Positions 27,190 through 36,086 of a stretch of DNA of 64,000 bases are shown piece after piece. This DNA is from Saprospirales bacterium (GTDB lineage Bacteria; Bacteroidota; Bacteroidia; Chitinophagales; Saprospiraceae), in the NCBI GenBank assembly GCA_016711045.1, contig JADJTT010000006.1, forward strand, positions 534,802 to 598,801, given 5' to 3'. Position numbers and translations under genes: made by a program. The notes beneath the pieces were generated by a model. The model was given only the letters and a program-made list of their open reading frames with translations, was not told where the DNA came from and did not search any database. Within the stretch, counting starts at the first letter, position 1, and every line of letters begins with the position of its first letter.

Positions 27190-27935
27190 AACCAATAAAA
27201 GCCATTCTCGTTGACGACGAAAAGCACTGCCTGGATACCTTGTCCAGGGATCTCGCCCGCCACTGTCCGGAAGTGCAGATAGAAGCTACTTTTGACAATC
27301 CGGAACCAGCTCTTGCCTGGCTTCGGGAACACACGCCGGATGTCGTTTTTCTCGATGTAGTGATGCCGCAGATGACCGGGTTTCAGCTGCTGGAACAATT
27401 GCCCGCGCATTCCTTCGATGTTATTTTTACCACTGCGTACAGCGAATATGCAGTGCAGGCCCTGCGCGTCAGTGCGGTGGACTACCTGCAGAAACCCATC
27501 GACAAGGACGAGTTGAGGGAAGCGTTGTCTCGGATCCAACAAAAGGAACGGAATGGGATTCCCAAGCTTCAATTTGAGGCTTTGCTGCATAATTTGGAGC
27601 AGGCCAACCATATCAAACGCATAGGCCTACCCACCCGTCTCGGGTACGACTTCATTCAAACCGCCGATATGCGCTATTTTGAAGCCGACGGAAATTACGC
27701 GTATGTTTTCCTTCAGGGAAGCGATAAGTTATTCGTCTCCCGTTCACTCAAAGAACTGGAGACCATGCTGGCGGATTTTTCCTTTTGCCGGATCCACCAT
27801 TCTTTCTTAGTCAATTTAGGGCATGTGAGCCGCTATATTCGTGGGGATGGAGGGGAGGTAGAGATGAGTAATGGCAGTGTCCTTCCTGTTTCCCGAAACC
27901 GGAAGGAGCATTTTCTCAGCAGGTGGATAATTTGA
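27186..27935 (+). CDS. LytTR-family response regulator
   Basis: The 249-residue product has a receiver domain (acidic pair DDE at 10-12, phospho-acceptor Asp57 in VVFLDVVMPQMTG, Lys in YLQKPID) followed by a LytTR DNA-binding domain (YFEADGNYAYVFL, FCRIHHSFLVNLGHVSRY). The start is a TTG at 27186 that overlaps the kinase stop codon, a common arrangement for coupled two-component genes. It would be phosphorylated by the kinase encoded at 25313-27189 and regulate transcription; targets are not evident here. A terminator hairpin follows. Confidence 0.9.
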   Translation: MKPIKAILVDDEKHCLDTLSRDLARHCPEVQIEATFDNPEPALAWLREHTPDVVFLDVVMPQMTGFQLLEQLPAHSFDVIFTTAYSEYAVQALRVSAVDYLQKPIDKDELREALSRIQQKERNGIPKLQFEALLHNLEQANHIKRIGLPTRLGYDFIQTADMRYFEADGNYAYVFLQGSDKLFVSRSLKELETMLADFSFCRIHHSFLVNLGHVSRYIRGDGGEVEMSNGSVLPVSRNRKEHFLSRWII

Positions 27936-27960
27936 CCTATTCCATACAAGACTAAAAGAA

Positions 27961-27995
27961 AAGAGGGCCCCCACGCATCGCGTGAAGGCCCTCTT
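27961..27995. terminator. Bidirectional terminator hairpin
   Basis: The arms aagagggcc and ggccctctt, with an inner cacgc/gcgtg stem, form a GC-rich hairpin between the convergent genes ending at 27935 and 28026. An A-rich tract lies to its left and a short T-containing tract to its right. Confidence 0.8.
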
Positions 27996-28025
27996 GTACT
28001 AATGCCAGGTTAAACCCTCAATCAA

Positions 28026-30008
28026 TTATTTTACCAGGCTCAGGCGCTTGGTGATAATTTGCTCACCAGCAACCAGCTTGTAGAAGTAAATTCCATTGGC
28101 AGCAGGTACGCCATTGGCGCCCATGCCATCCCATACCATTTTGTGCTGGCCGGCAGGGAAAGTGCCATCAGCCAATACACCTACCAGTTGTCCTTTCATG
28201 TCGTACAGTTCCAACCGTACATCCCGGATGCCGGGCAACGTGAAGAGGATGTTGGTCTCATCAGAGAATGGGTTGGGGAAGTTTTGTTCCATCTCCACTT
28301 GCTGCATTAGATCGAGCAACTCCACTACACCTTGGTGATGCATAGCCATCGGAATATCATGAGGGATTGGGCCTACATAGAATGGGCGCATCATCTCATG
28401 GTCTTCATGAGAGAGGATGTGGCAGTGCCATACATAGGATCCAGGACGGTCGTAATGGGCGATAACTTTGGCCATCTGACCCGGGAATACGAGCACTTCG
28501 TCTTTCCAGCCATTTTCATGCGGAGCAGGACCACCCAGGAACTGCGGAACGCCCGGATCGGACATGATGGCTTTAGTACCACCTGCAACTGGATCGAGAC
28601 CGATGATCTGTGCTTGTCCAGCATGTGAATACCGGCCTTGGATCTGGAAAGCTACCTGGTGAATGTGCATCGGGTGGGCATCCATCGTGGTATTGTAGAT
28701 CTCCCATGCTTCCGTGGAGTTCAGTGCTGGGTTTTCGGTAATCATTTCATCCCACTGCAAGGAACCATTCACTACAGTAGCAGTGGCGCCTACATTGAAC
28801 TGCATGATTTGGCCTGTCGTAGCAGGATCAGCGGTTCCGTCCATTTCCGAGTTGCCGGTGAAAGGTCCATCAGGTCCTGTGTTTTGGAGAATAACACTTG
28901 TATTGGCTGCGTTTGAAAAGTCGATCACTACATCGTAACGTTCGCCGGGGCCCATGAGCAGGGTATTCACCTCTACAGGATATTCCATGAGGCCGTCATC
29001 CACACCTACGATCATAAATGGAGCGCCATTGCTCAAATTGAAATTGTAGAAACGGGAGTCGGAACCGTTTAGCAAACGATAGCGATATTTACGAGGCTCT
29101 ACTTCCATTTTAGGCCAAGTCATACCGTTCACCAGGATGAAATCGCCAAAGAACTCAGCAACCACACTGGGGAACGGTAGCGGCGTAAGCGGGTTTGGAA
29201 CCGGGCAATCCTCCAGATCAGCTTCCCCGAGGAAAGGCATGAAAAGCGCACCGGTAGTCGTGAACATGCGGTCCTGAATAGCCAGGCCATAACCGTAGCC
29301 AGGCAATACATTGGTATTGACCAGGTTTGTTTCATTGGCATCCGTTTGGAGGAAGAACCCAGCCAGACCCGCATACACGTTCAAGCGTGTGATACCCAGG
29401 CAATGGTCATGGTACCAGGTCGTAGCAGCCTCCTGATCCATAGGGTAGTGATACCACTTATTATCGCCGTATTTGTTCTTGAAGTAGTGATACCAGGGGC
29501 CGGCCTCTGACCAGTTGCGGGTGTACCAGGCTTCTGTATTGCCATCGCTGTGTTCATCCACATGCCCGCCATGGAGGTGGGTCACGATCGGAATACCGTT
29601 GCGGGGCTTCCACTTGGCCATGTGCAAGGAGTAATCGATGGTCATGATATGACCGTTGGGCAGTTTGTTATCCCACATGATGTTGATGGGATTGCCTTTC
29701 ATACCGAGGATCGTCGGACCAGGGTAGGATACATTCATCCCTTCGCCGTAGCCATATACATTTGTATAGAGCTTGGCGCCTCCCGGGCTCCGCAATCCCA
29801 GCCATTGGCTGGTCTTCCGCAGGTTAATTACTTTGTCTCCTCCCGCGGTCATATTAATTAAAGCGGGCACGGGAAGGGGCTCAACAAACTTGGGGTGTGA
29901 AACAGGATCCAAGGTAGGGATCTGTGCGTGGAGCTGCCCTGCGAAAAAGACCCCAAGGGCCAATGTCAACAGGTAGCTAATTTTGAGTGAGGTAAACTTG
30001 GACAACAT
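28026..30008 (-). CDS. Secreted multicopper oxidase with T9SS type A sorting domain
   Basis: The 660-residue product has a signal peptide (SYLLTLALGVFFAGQLHAQ). All four copper-binding motifs are visible: HLHGGHVD, TWYHDHCLG, MHIHQVAFQ, and YVWHCHILSHEDHEMM, which carries the His-Cys-His of the type 1/type 3 coppers. The domain order resembles CotA/bilirubin oxidase-type laccases, and Met follows the last motif as an axial-type ligand. The C-terminal ~85 residues are a T9SS type A sorting domain (MEQNFPNPFSDET). The enzyme would oxidise phenolic compounds or metal ions at the cell surface with reduction of oxygen to water. Substrate cannot be fixed. The 429-bp region upstream is its likely promoter region. 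Confidence 0.93.
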   Translation of the reverse strand: MLSKFTSLKISYLLTLALGVFFAGQLHAQIPTLDPVSHPKFVEPLPVPALINMTAGGDKVINLRKTSQWLGLRSPGGAKLYTNVYGYGEGMNVSYPGPTILGMKGNPINIMWDNKLPNGHIMTIDYSLHMAKWKPRNGIPIVTHLHGGHVDEHSDGNTEAWYTRNWSEAGPWYHYFKNKYGDNKWYHYPMDQEAATTWYHDHCLGITRLNVYAGLAGFFLQTDANETNLVNTNVLPGYGYGLAIQDRMFTTTGALFMPFLGEADLEDCPVPNPLTPLPFPSVVAEFFGDFILVNGMTWPKMEVEPRKYRYRLLNGSDSRFYNFNLSNGAPFMIVGVDDGLMEYPVEVNTLLMGPGERYDVVIDFSNAANTSVILQNTGPDGPFTGNSEMDGTADPATTGQIMQFNVGATATVVNGSLQWDEMITENPALNSTEAWEIYNTTMDAHPMHIHQVAFQIQGRYSHAGQAQIIGLDPVAGGTKAIMSDPGVPQFLGGPAPHENGWKDEVLVFPGQMAKVIAHYDRPGSYVWHCHILSHEDHEMMRPFYVGPIPHDIPMAMHHQGVVELLDLMQQVEMEQNFPNPFSDETNILFTLPGIRDVRLELYDMKGQLVGVLADGTFPAGQHKMVWDGMGANGVPAANGIYFYKLVAGEQIITKRLSLVK

Positions 30009-30437
30009 AATATGAAATTTTTTTGGTTACAAATTGGGGAATAAAAAACCACTACTTAGTCGTCAGACAAGTACATTTTTTATTCTGTATTTCTCTTAGT
30101 GTGGTTTGTTTGTAATAATCGGCTGGGAGACTTCAACCTTGATAGAGGAGCTAGTTTTGGAGTGTGTAAACTCAGGAGAAAAAAGATTCGCTCTACAGGG
30201 TCTCGGTTTTTTTACATCCTTAAATTGTTGAATGTTCAAGAATGATTGTAAAGATAGGCCAAAGTAAAAAAAAACAAAGTTGATTTAAATCACCGGAAAG
30301 AGAGAGAACGTTTTTTTCTCCTCTAAAAGGCAGGCTTTTTTATTTTAAAACATTGACAATCAATTAGTTGATTTGAATTGGTGGCGTATTGGCCAAAAAA
30401 CCACTTTGCAATATGCATGACAATTTCAATACATACA
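30009..30437. other. 429-bp intergenic region, AT-rich, no gene seen
   Basis: This AT-rich stretch separates the starts side of the multicopper oxidase gene from the stop of the GH20 gene, both on the minus strand. It holds the oxidase leader and promoter. No hairpin, repeat array or convincing small gene was found; short open frames in it lack signals. Confidence 0.6.
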
Positions 30438-32573
30438 TCATGGAGCCAATATCCATTCATCCAGAAAAATCCAGGCCTCATTGCCTGCTCCCTGGGCTCC
30501 GTCAGGTATTTTTCCGAAGCGGGTGATTACCATTTTCCAATACCTGGCTTTAGTTTCCGGAAAGGTCAAACCGAAGCTAAGTACAGACTCGGCGGTTGAT
30601 GGCATTGCTTCCCGGGCAACCGATTGAAATTGAATCCCATCATCCGAATAAAACAGCTCTACTTCCCGGGGCAGATAGATCCATTGTCCTTGACTTTGGA
30701 AAAAGCGCAGTTGAAGGTTCTGGATAGATTGCGGCTCTTGAAGGTCAACCTCCAGTTCCACATCACTTCCCCACCAGCCGAGCCACTCCCCGTCGCCATA
30801 GCGATTCTTGTTGCCCAAAATACCATTGGTGAGCGCTTGTGTGCCTCCTAATTGATAATTCGGATGAGGAGGAGTGGTCCAGGTGACTCTTTTTCCGAAA
30901 GCGGCATGGGTGTGAAAATCCAGATCGAGTAGTCGACCAATTGGTTCTCCATCCGCAGCGGCCCGCCAGGCCTGTATCCGGGTGTCGGTCAGAATGGGGA
31001 TTGGTTGTGTATATAGTGCCGGCGATTGGCCGCCCGCCTGAACCCACATAGGCAACCCCATCCGGTTGGAAAGGAGGAGCGCGGCGCCATCCAGTTCGTA
31101 CCGGATGTCGAACAAATGGTCGGCGTAGTGGATATCCAGTTTAGGGAGGTATTGTGCCAACCGATTCTGAAAGGATAAGAAGTCTCTTTTACTCAAAGGA
31201 CTCCACAACACTTCTGCGAGCGCCAGGGCCCGGGGGAATGCCATATACTCCACTTGTTCGGTGGTGGGTATATATTCGGTCCACACATTGCCCTGAGCGC
31301 CCAGGATATGCATGGCTTCTTCCTGGCTCAGGGTTTCGGGGACGGGCTCAAAGGCATAGACTTTTTCCAGGGGCAGATACCCGCCTATTGCCAGTGGCTC
31401 ATTGGGGTGTTTGGATTGGTAATAATCGAAATAGCAGTGGGAGGTAGGCGCCATGATGACGTCGTGTCCGCCCTGGGCGGCGTCGATACCGCCCTGCATA
31501 CCGCGCCAGGATAACACCGTGGCGTTGGGCGACAATCCGCCCTCCAGGATCTCGTCCCAGCCTACCAGTTTTCGGCCATGTTCGGTCAGAAAACGATCGA
31601 TGCGGCGAATGAAGTAGCTCTGGAGCTCATTTTCGTCTTTTAGTCCTTCCTTTTTCATAAGCTCCTGGCAAAAGGCGCTTTCCTTCCACTGGATTTTCGG
31701 GCACTCATCCCCTCCGATGTGGATATAGGGACCAGGGAATAGATCCATTACTTCCAACAGTACATTTTCCATAAATGTAAACGTTTCCTCGGTGGGGCAG
31801 AGCACATTCTCAAACACGCCCCATTCGGTGGCTACCTCCACCGGCTGGCCGTGGCAGCTCAGTTCGGGATAGGCCGCCAGCAGCGCCTGCGCATGTCCGG
31901 GCATTTCAATTTCCGGGATGATGGTGACAAAACGTTCCCGGGCATATTGCACTACCTCCCGGATTTCCTCCTGGGTATAGTAACCTCCATACAGCTGCCC
32001 GTCAAATTGGTGGGGCTGGTCGCTGTAATGTCCGACCAGCGTTTCCTTCCGCCAGGCGCTCACCTCCTGCAGGCGCGGGTATTTTTTGATCTCGATCCGC
32101 CAGCCCTGGTCTTCGGTGAGGTGCCAGTGGAAATAATTCATCTTGTGCATTGCCAGCAGGTCGATATATTCTTTGATAAACTCGACCGGAAAGAAATGGC
32201 GTGCCACATCGAGGTGCATGCCCCGATAGGGGAAGCGTGGGGCGTCTTCAATGTCCAGGCAGGGCAGGGAGCCATCCGTGTTCTTGAGTTGTTGCAACGT
32301 TTGTTTGGCATAAAAGGCGCCTGCGGGTTCCCTGTAATAGACCACGACTTTCTCCGGTCGGATTTGGAGGCGATAGCCTTCCGGATTCACGATAGAGGAG
32401 TCCTGGATCCAGTTGATATCTTTTTCTGAATGAAGCTGGTTGATACCAGGGGCCGGGGCCCATTTGGCGGGGAAGGGGATCAAGGCCGGCTGATTCGCAG
32501 GAAGAATGGATTGAGCGACCCCGATATTTTGAAGAAAGGAAACCAGGTAAGCGATCAGGATAATTTTTCTCAT
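30438..32573 (-). CDS. Exported GH20 beta-N-acetylhexosaminidase
   Basis: The 711-residue product has a signal peptide (MRKIILIAYLVSFLQNIGVA, then QS). The GH20 N-terminal domain (to ~residue 110) leads to the TIM barrel with YRGMHLDVARHF, FHWHLTEDQGWRIEIKKYP and the catalytic pair Asp289-Glu290 in HIGGDECPK, where the Asp assists the substrate acetamido group and Glu is the acid. After residue ~520 come a chitobiase-type C-terminal domain and a beta-sandwich with GWWGSDVELEVDL. It removes terminal GlcNAc or GalNAc from chitin oligomers, peptidoglycan fragments or glycans, probably in the periplasm. It is divergent from the caspase gene at 32665. Confidence 0.92.
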   Translation of the reverse strand: MRKIILIAYLVSFLQNIGVAQSILPANQPALIPFPAKWAPAPGINQLHSEKDINWIQDSSIVNPEGYRLQIRPEKVVVYYREPAGAFYAKQTLQQLKNTDGSLPCLDIEDAPRFPYRGMHLDVARHFFPVEFIKEYIDLLAMHKMNYFHWHLTEDQGWRIEIKKYPRLQEVSAWRKETLVGHYSDQPHQFDGQLYGGYYTQEEIREVVQYARERFVTIIPEIEMPGHAQALLAAYPELSCHGQPVEVATEWGVFENVLCPTEETFTFMENVLLEVMDLFPGPYIHIGGDECPKIQWKESAFCQELMKKEGLKDENELQSYFIRRIDRFLTEHGRKLVGWDEILEGGLSPNATVLSWRGMQGGIDAAQGGHDVIMAPTSHCYFDYYQSKHPNEPLAIGGYLPLEKVYAFEPVPETLSQEEAMHILGAQGNVWTEYIPTTEQVEYMAFPRALALAEVLWSPLSKRDFLSFQNRLAQYLPKLDIHYADHLFDIRYELDGAALLLSNRMGLPMWVQAGGQSPALYTQPIPILTDTRIQAWRAAADGEPIGRLLDLDFHTHAAFGKRVTWTTPPHPNYQLGGTQALTNGILGNKNRYGDGEWLGWWGSDVELEVDLQEPQSIQNLQLRFFQSQGQWIYLPREVELFYSDDGIQFQSVAREAMPSTAESVLSFGLTFPETKARYWKMVITRFGKIPDGAQGAGNEAWIFLDEWILAP

Positions 32574-32664
32574 TTCGGATATTTTTTGACTATATAGTCA
32601 CCCGGGCACTATATAAAAAAGGTTTCGTAAATTTAGCACAACTAATTTTAATACCCCCTCACCC

Positions 32665-34971
32665 ATGCCTACACTCTACGCCCTTCTCGTTGGAATTGAT
32701 CAATACCCCACCCCCCGTCACCAGTTGCAGGGATGTGTGCGCGACCAGGGGGCGGTGAAGCAATACCTGGAACAATTTGCCGCCGGGGTCGGCTTACAAT
32801 TGGAAATGCAGGAATTGATGGACACCGCAGCGACCCGGACGGCGGTTATTCAGGGGTTTGCACATTTTCAGGCGGCACAGAAAGATGACATCTGTCTGTT
32901 TTCCTTCTCTGGACACGGCTCCAGAAATGATGCCCCCGAAGCATTCTGGCACCTCGAACCCGACCGGCTCAATGAATCAATCGTACTGTGGGACAGTAGG
33001 GTAGAAGGGGGCCGCGACCTGATGGATAAGGAACTCTCCTACCTCATCTGGAATGCCACGAAAGACAAAGACATCCAGTTTATTGCGCTTTTAGACTGCT
33101 GCCATTCGGGTTCCGGAACGCGGAAGGATGATGGACTCCGCTCCCGCATGGCGGAAAAGGGCAACGATATGCGTAGCCCCGAAGATATGGAAGGGTACGC
33201 CTTTTATGAAAAGGGAAAAGATGGCCTTTTATCCCCACCCCGTGGCCGGCATATCCTGCTGGGCGCAGCGCGCGATAACCAAACGGCCAAGGAACTCACT
33301 TTTGAAGGAGCCACCCGGGGCGTATTTACTTACAGCCTGCTGGAAACACTTCGTCAATACAGCAACCAGTTGACCTATGTCGAACTGCTCAACCACCTGC
33401 GCATTCGCCTTGCCCAGCGTGTGAAGGAGCAGTCTCCTCAATTGGAAGCGATTGCGGGCGCCGATCCCAACCTGCTGTTTTTATCCAACACGCGTACCTC
33501 GGGCCGACCGGTCTATCTGGTAGGCTATGAAAACAGCAAAGGCTGGCATGTCAACGCCGGCGCTTTTGACGGATTTAAGGGAGGTAGTGCGGCATCCCCC
33601 ACTGAATTACAACTGGAAGCCGACAGCCGGACACTAAGGGTTCTGGATGTATACCCGGGCTATTCCACCGTGGAAGGAATGCCCGCTGATGCGCCTCCTG
33701 AAGGGGTTCACCGGGCACTGGTAACCCGATGGGGGAGTGGAGGACTCAAACTGGCCTTTACACCGGAGTCGGATGCGGGGACCAAAACCATGATTTCCAG
33801 TCTTTTGGAAAAACAAACCGACGGCCTGTTTCAATTGGTGGCCGATCCGGCTCAGGCTCGCTATCATATTCATACAGGTGATCAATCGCTCAGCTTGCTT
33901 CTTCCCGGAGAAAAGTATCCTCTTTTTCAACGAATTCACGGGCACGAGCAAGCAAATGGATCCGAATTCCTCCAGCGCGTGGGGATGGTAGCCCGGTGGG
34001 TGCAAATGCTGGAATTGGCCAACCCGCAAACTACCCTCCAGGATGGAGAAATAAAGATCGAACTCTTCCGCCTCACCGAACCAGGCAAACAAGCCGACAG
34101 CGATCCGGCCGTACCGGAAGACTGGCGACAGGCCGTGTCTTTTCGATATTTTTACCAAGAAGGGAAATGGACACTTCCCGCTATGCAACTGAAGCTGACC
34201 AATACAGGTACGCGCACACTTTGGGTGAGTGTGCTCTACATGACCAGCAATTTTGGCATGTTTAATCCATTACTTCCCAAACAGGAATTGGGCCCCGGTC
34301 AGGAAGCCTGGTTGCTGGATGTAGCCCATGGCGTACCCCACCGGTCCATCCTGCTGCAAATGGAGCAGGCCTACCACTCCTGGGGTATCAACCAAATTAG
34401 CGATTATCTGAAGGTCCTGGTTTGTACGGAAGAGTTTAGCACCGACAATTTCAATCAGGCCGGCCTGCCACTCGATGAACGGGAGGGAGGCACCCGGGGT
34501 TTTGCCCTGTGGGAAGACCTCTCTCAGACCGATTGGCTTACCCGGGAAATCGAATTGCGCGTAGTGCGCCCCTTTGATCCGGTGGAAGTTAGGGAGATTT
34601 TCACCCAAATGCCGACCGGCTTTTCAGGGAAAGCCATGCGAAATACGTTGCCCGAGGCTACCGCCGCATTCCCCGTAGCCTATGCACCCCAACTGGAGGA
34701 TGGCGGAGAATTCGCCGCTGCCGGCGACCTTTGTGTGCTGGAATTGTGGAATTGTCCGGATCAACCTATCGATGCAGCTAATCCGCTGCATTTTTCATCG
34801 CCCGAAGGCGTGATTCCCTACCGCTGCGATCCTCAAACCGGTCGATTCAAGGTGCTGGCCCATAGCCGGGAAAACGATACACTGGTATTGCAGGAACTTC
34901 CACCCGAAAGTCCTTCTCCATACCAAGGGTTACCGGCCACCCGCAAGATCTTTTTTCACCAATCGCTTTAG
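32665..34971 (+). CDS. Cytoplasmic caspase-family (C14) protease with DUF4384-like C-terminal region
   Basis: The 768-residue product has no signal peptide. The N-terminal ~275 residues are a caspase/metacaspase domain: LLVGIDQYP at the start, catalytic His84 in FSFSGHGSR and catalytic Cys146 in LLDCCHSGSG. A linker and a beta-rich region follow, with residues ~485-600 (VSFRYFYQEGKWTLPA, LWVSVLYMTSNFGMF) resembling the DUF4384-type domain often attached to bacterial caspases. The remaining C-terminus has no clear family. The ATP-grasp gene starts 9 nt after its stop codon, so the two are co-transcribed. The role could lie in regulated proteolysis or cell death; nothing in the sequence identifies the substrate. 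Confidence 0.9.
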   Translation: MPTLYALLVGIDQYPTPRHQLQGCVRDQGAVKQYLEQFAAGVGLQLEMQELMDTAATRTAVIQGFAHFQAAQKDDICLFSFSGHGSRNDAPEAFWHLEPDRLNESIVLWDSRVEGGRDLMDKELSYLIWNATKDKDIQFIALLDCCHSGSGTRKDDGLRSRMAEKGNDMRSPEDMEGYAFYEKGKDGLLSPPRGRHILLGAARDNQTAKELTFEGATRGVFTYSLLETLRQYSNQLTYVELLNHLRIRLAQRVKEQSPQLEAIAGADPNLLFLSNTRTSGRPVYLVGYENSKGWHVNAGAFDGFKGGSAASPTELQLEADSRTLRVLDVYPGYSTVEGMPADAPPEGVHRALVTRWGSGGLKLAFTPESDAGTKTMISSLLEKQTDGLFQLVADPAQARYHIHTGDQSLSLLLPGEKYPLFQRIHGHEQANGSEFLQRVGMVARWVQMLELANPQTTLQDGEIKIELFRLTEPGKQADSDPAVPEDWRQAVSFRYFYQEGKWTLPAMQLKLTNTGTRTLWVSVLYMTSNFGMFNPLLPKQELGPGQEAWLLDVAHGVPHRSILLQMEQAYHSWGINQISDYLKVLVCTEEFSTDNFNQAGLPLDEREGGTRGFALWEDLSQTDWLTREIELRVVRPFDPVEVREIFTQMPTGFSGKAMRNTLPEATAAFPVAYAPQLEDGGEFAAAGDLCVLELWNCPDQPIDAANPLHFSSPEGVIPYRCDPQTGRFKVLAHSRENDTLVLQELPPESPSPYQGLPATRKIFFHQSL

Positions 34972-34980
34972 CGGGCAGGT

Positions 34981-35877
34981 ATGAAATTGTACGACATTAC
35001 GCTGCTCACCGAATCACGCTATGAACGGCCGGTGAATCCGGACTGGTACAAACAAAACATCCTCACCGAAGACCGCCTGCTTCAGGAAGCCCTGGAACGC
35101 AGGGGGGTGAACGTAGCTCGCGTAGATTGGGCGCGGACAGATTTCGACTGGCGCTCGACCAGCATTGCCCTGTTTCGCACCACCTGGGACTACTCCCATC
35201 GCGCTGCTGAATTTTCGGCCTGGCTGGACAAGGTCTCCCTGCAGACAGAATTGGTCAATCCCCTGGCATTGATCCGTTGGAACATGGACAAACACTACCT
35301 GCACGACCTGGAGGCCCGGGGTGTGCATTCGGTCCCTACCCTTTTTTTAGAACCGGGTGAAACGGCTACCCTTAGGGAACTGCATACCCGCACCGGTTGG
35401 ATACATACTGTGCTCAAACCTGCCGTTTCGGGTGGCGCAAGGCATACCTATCGGCTTAACCCGGAAAACCTGGAGGCCCATGAAGCTATATTCAGGCAAT
35501 TGGTCGCCTCAGAGTCCATGTTGCTGCAGCCTTTTCAGGAAAATATTTTGACGCAAGGCGAAAAAGCCCTTATGGTCCTGGGCGGCCAGTTCACCCATGC
35601 CGTATTGAAGCGAGCCAAGCCGGGCGATTTTCGGGTGCAGGATGACTTCGGAGGTGCTGTCTATGCATACAACCCCACGAAGGAGGAAATCGACTTTGCC
35701 GAATTGGCGTTTGCTGTTTGCGATCCTTCTCCTCTATACGGCCGCGTCGATTTGGTTGCCGACAATGAGGGCCGGTTGGCAGTCGTGGAGCTGGAGCTGA
35801 TCGAGCCGGAGTTGTGGTTTCGCTATTACCCCCCTTCGGCAGATGTGTTGGCCGATTCGCTATTAGCCTTGTTTTGA
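34981..35877 (+). CDS. RimK/glutathione-synthetase-like ATP-grasp ligase
   Basis: The 298-residue product shows the ATP-grasp pattern: an N-terminal domain with FRTTWDYSHR, a central VLKPAVSGGARHTYRLN (ATP-binding lysine and glycine-rich loop), ILLQPF-type acidic-hydrophobic strand, GEKALMVLGGQFTHAVLKR and the metal-binding C-terminal VDLVADNEGRLAVVELELIEP. Members join a carboxylate to an amine or thiol through an acyl phosphate, for example RimK-type glutamate ligases and glutathione synthetase. The substrate is not predictable. It is the second gene of an operon with the cytoplasmic caspase, so a link to protein or peptide modification is attractive but inferred. Confidence 0.82.
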   Translation: MKLYDITLLTESRYERPVNPDWYKQNILTEDRLLQEALERRGVNVARVDWARTDFDWRSTSIALFRTTWDYSHRAAEFSAWLDKVSLQTELVNPLALIRWNMDKHYLHDLEARGVHSVPTLFLEPGETATLRELHTRTGWIHTVLKPAVSGGARHTYRLNPENLEAHEAIFRQLVASESMLLQPFQENILTQGEKALMVLGGQFTHAVLKRAKPGDFRVQDDFGGAVYAYNPTKEEIDFAELAFAVCDPSPLYGRVDLVADNEGRLAVVELELIEPELWFRYYPPSADVLADSLLALF

Positions 35878-35950
35878 GGCATCCAAAGCCAAACTTCCAT
35901 TTTTTCACCCTGAAAAATATCGCCTTCCTTTCAAAGCAGGTAAAAAATAG

Positions 35951-36018
35951 ACTTTATTCTAAAAGATTTGATATGGGCGCGTGTACACGCGCCCATATCA
36001 AATCTTTTAGAATAAAGT
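35951..36018. repeat. Perfect 68-bp palindrome without loop
   Basis: Every base from 35951 to 35984 pairs with its partner from 35985 to 36018, giving 34-bp arms and no spacer. The centre gggcgcgtgtacacgcgccc is GC-rich and the outer part AT-rich. It lies between two rightward genes (stop 35877, start 36087), so it may end the caspase/ATP-grasp transcript or sit ahead of the next promoter. Confidence 0.97.
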
Positions 36019-36032
36019 TTAATGGGGAAAGG

Positions 36033-36063
36033 TTTTGAAAAAAAGACCGCGGGCAGTAGTTTG
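36033..36063 (+). promoter_or_regulatory. Candidate Bacteroidota-type promoter
   Basis: TTTTG at 36033-36037 and TAGTTTG at 36057-36063, 19 nt apart, approximate the -33 and -7 boxes (TAnnTTTG lacks one base here). They lie just upstream of the start at 36087. Confidence 0.35.
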
Positions 36064-36086
36064 CACGACAAACGAAATACCAGGAA

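Noticed and set aside
35951..36018. Considered as the terminal repeat of an insertion sequence
   Set aside because: It is one centred palindrome, not two separated ends, and no transposase is found in the window.
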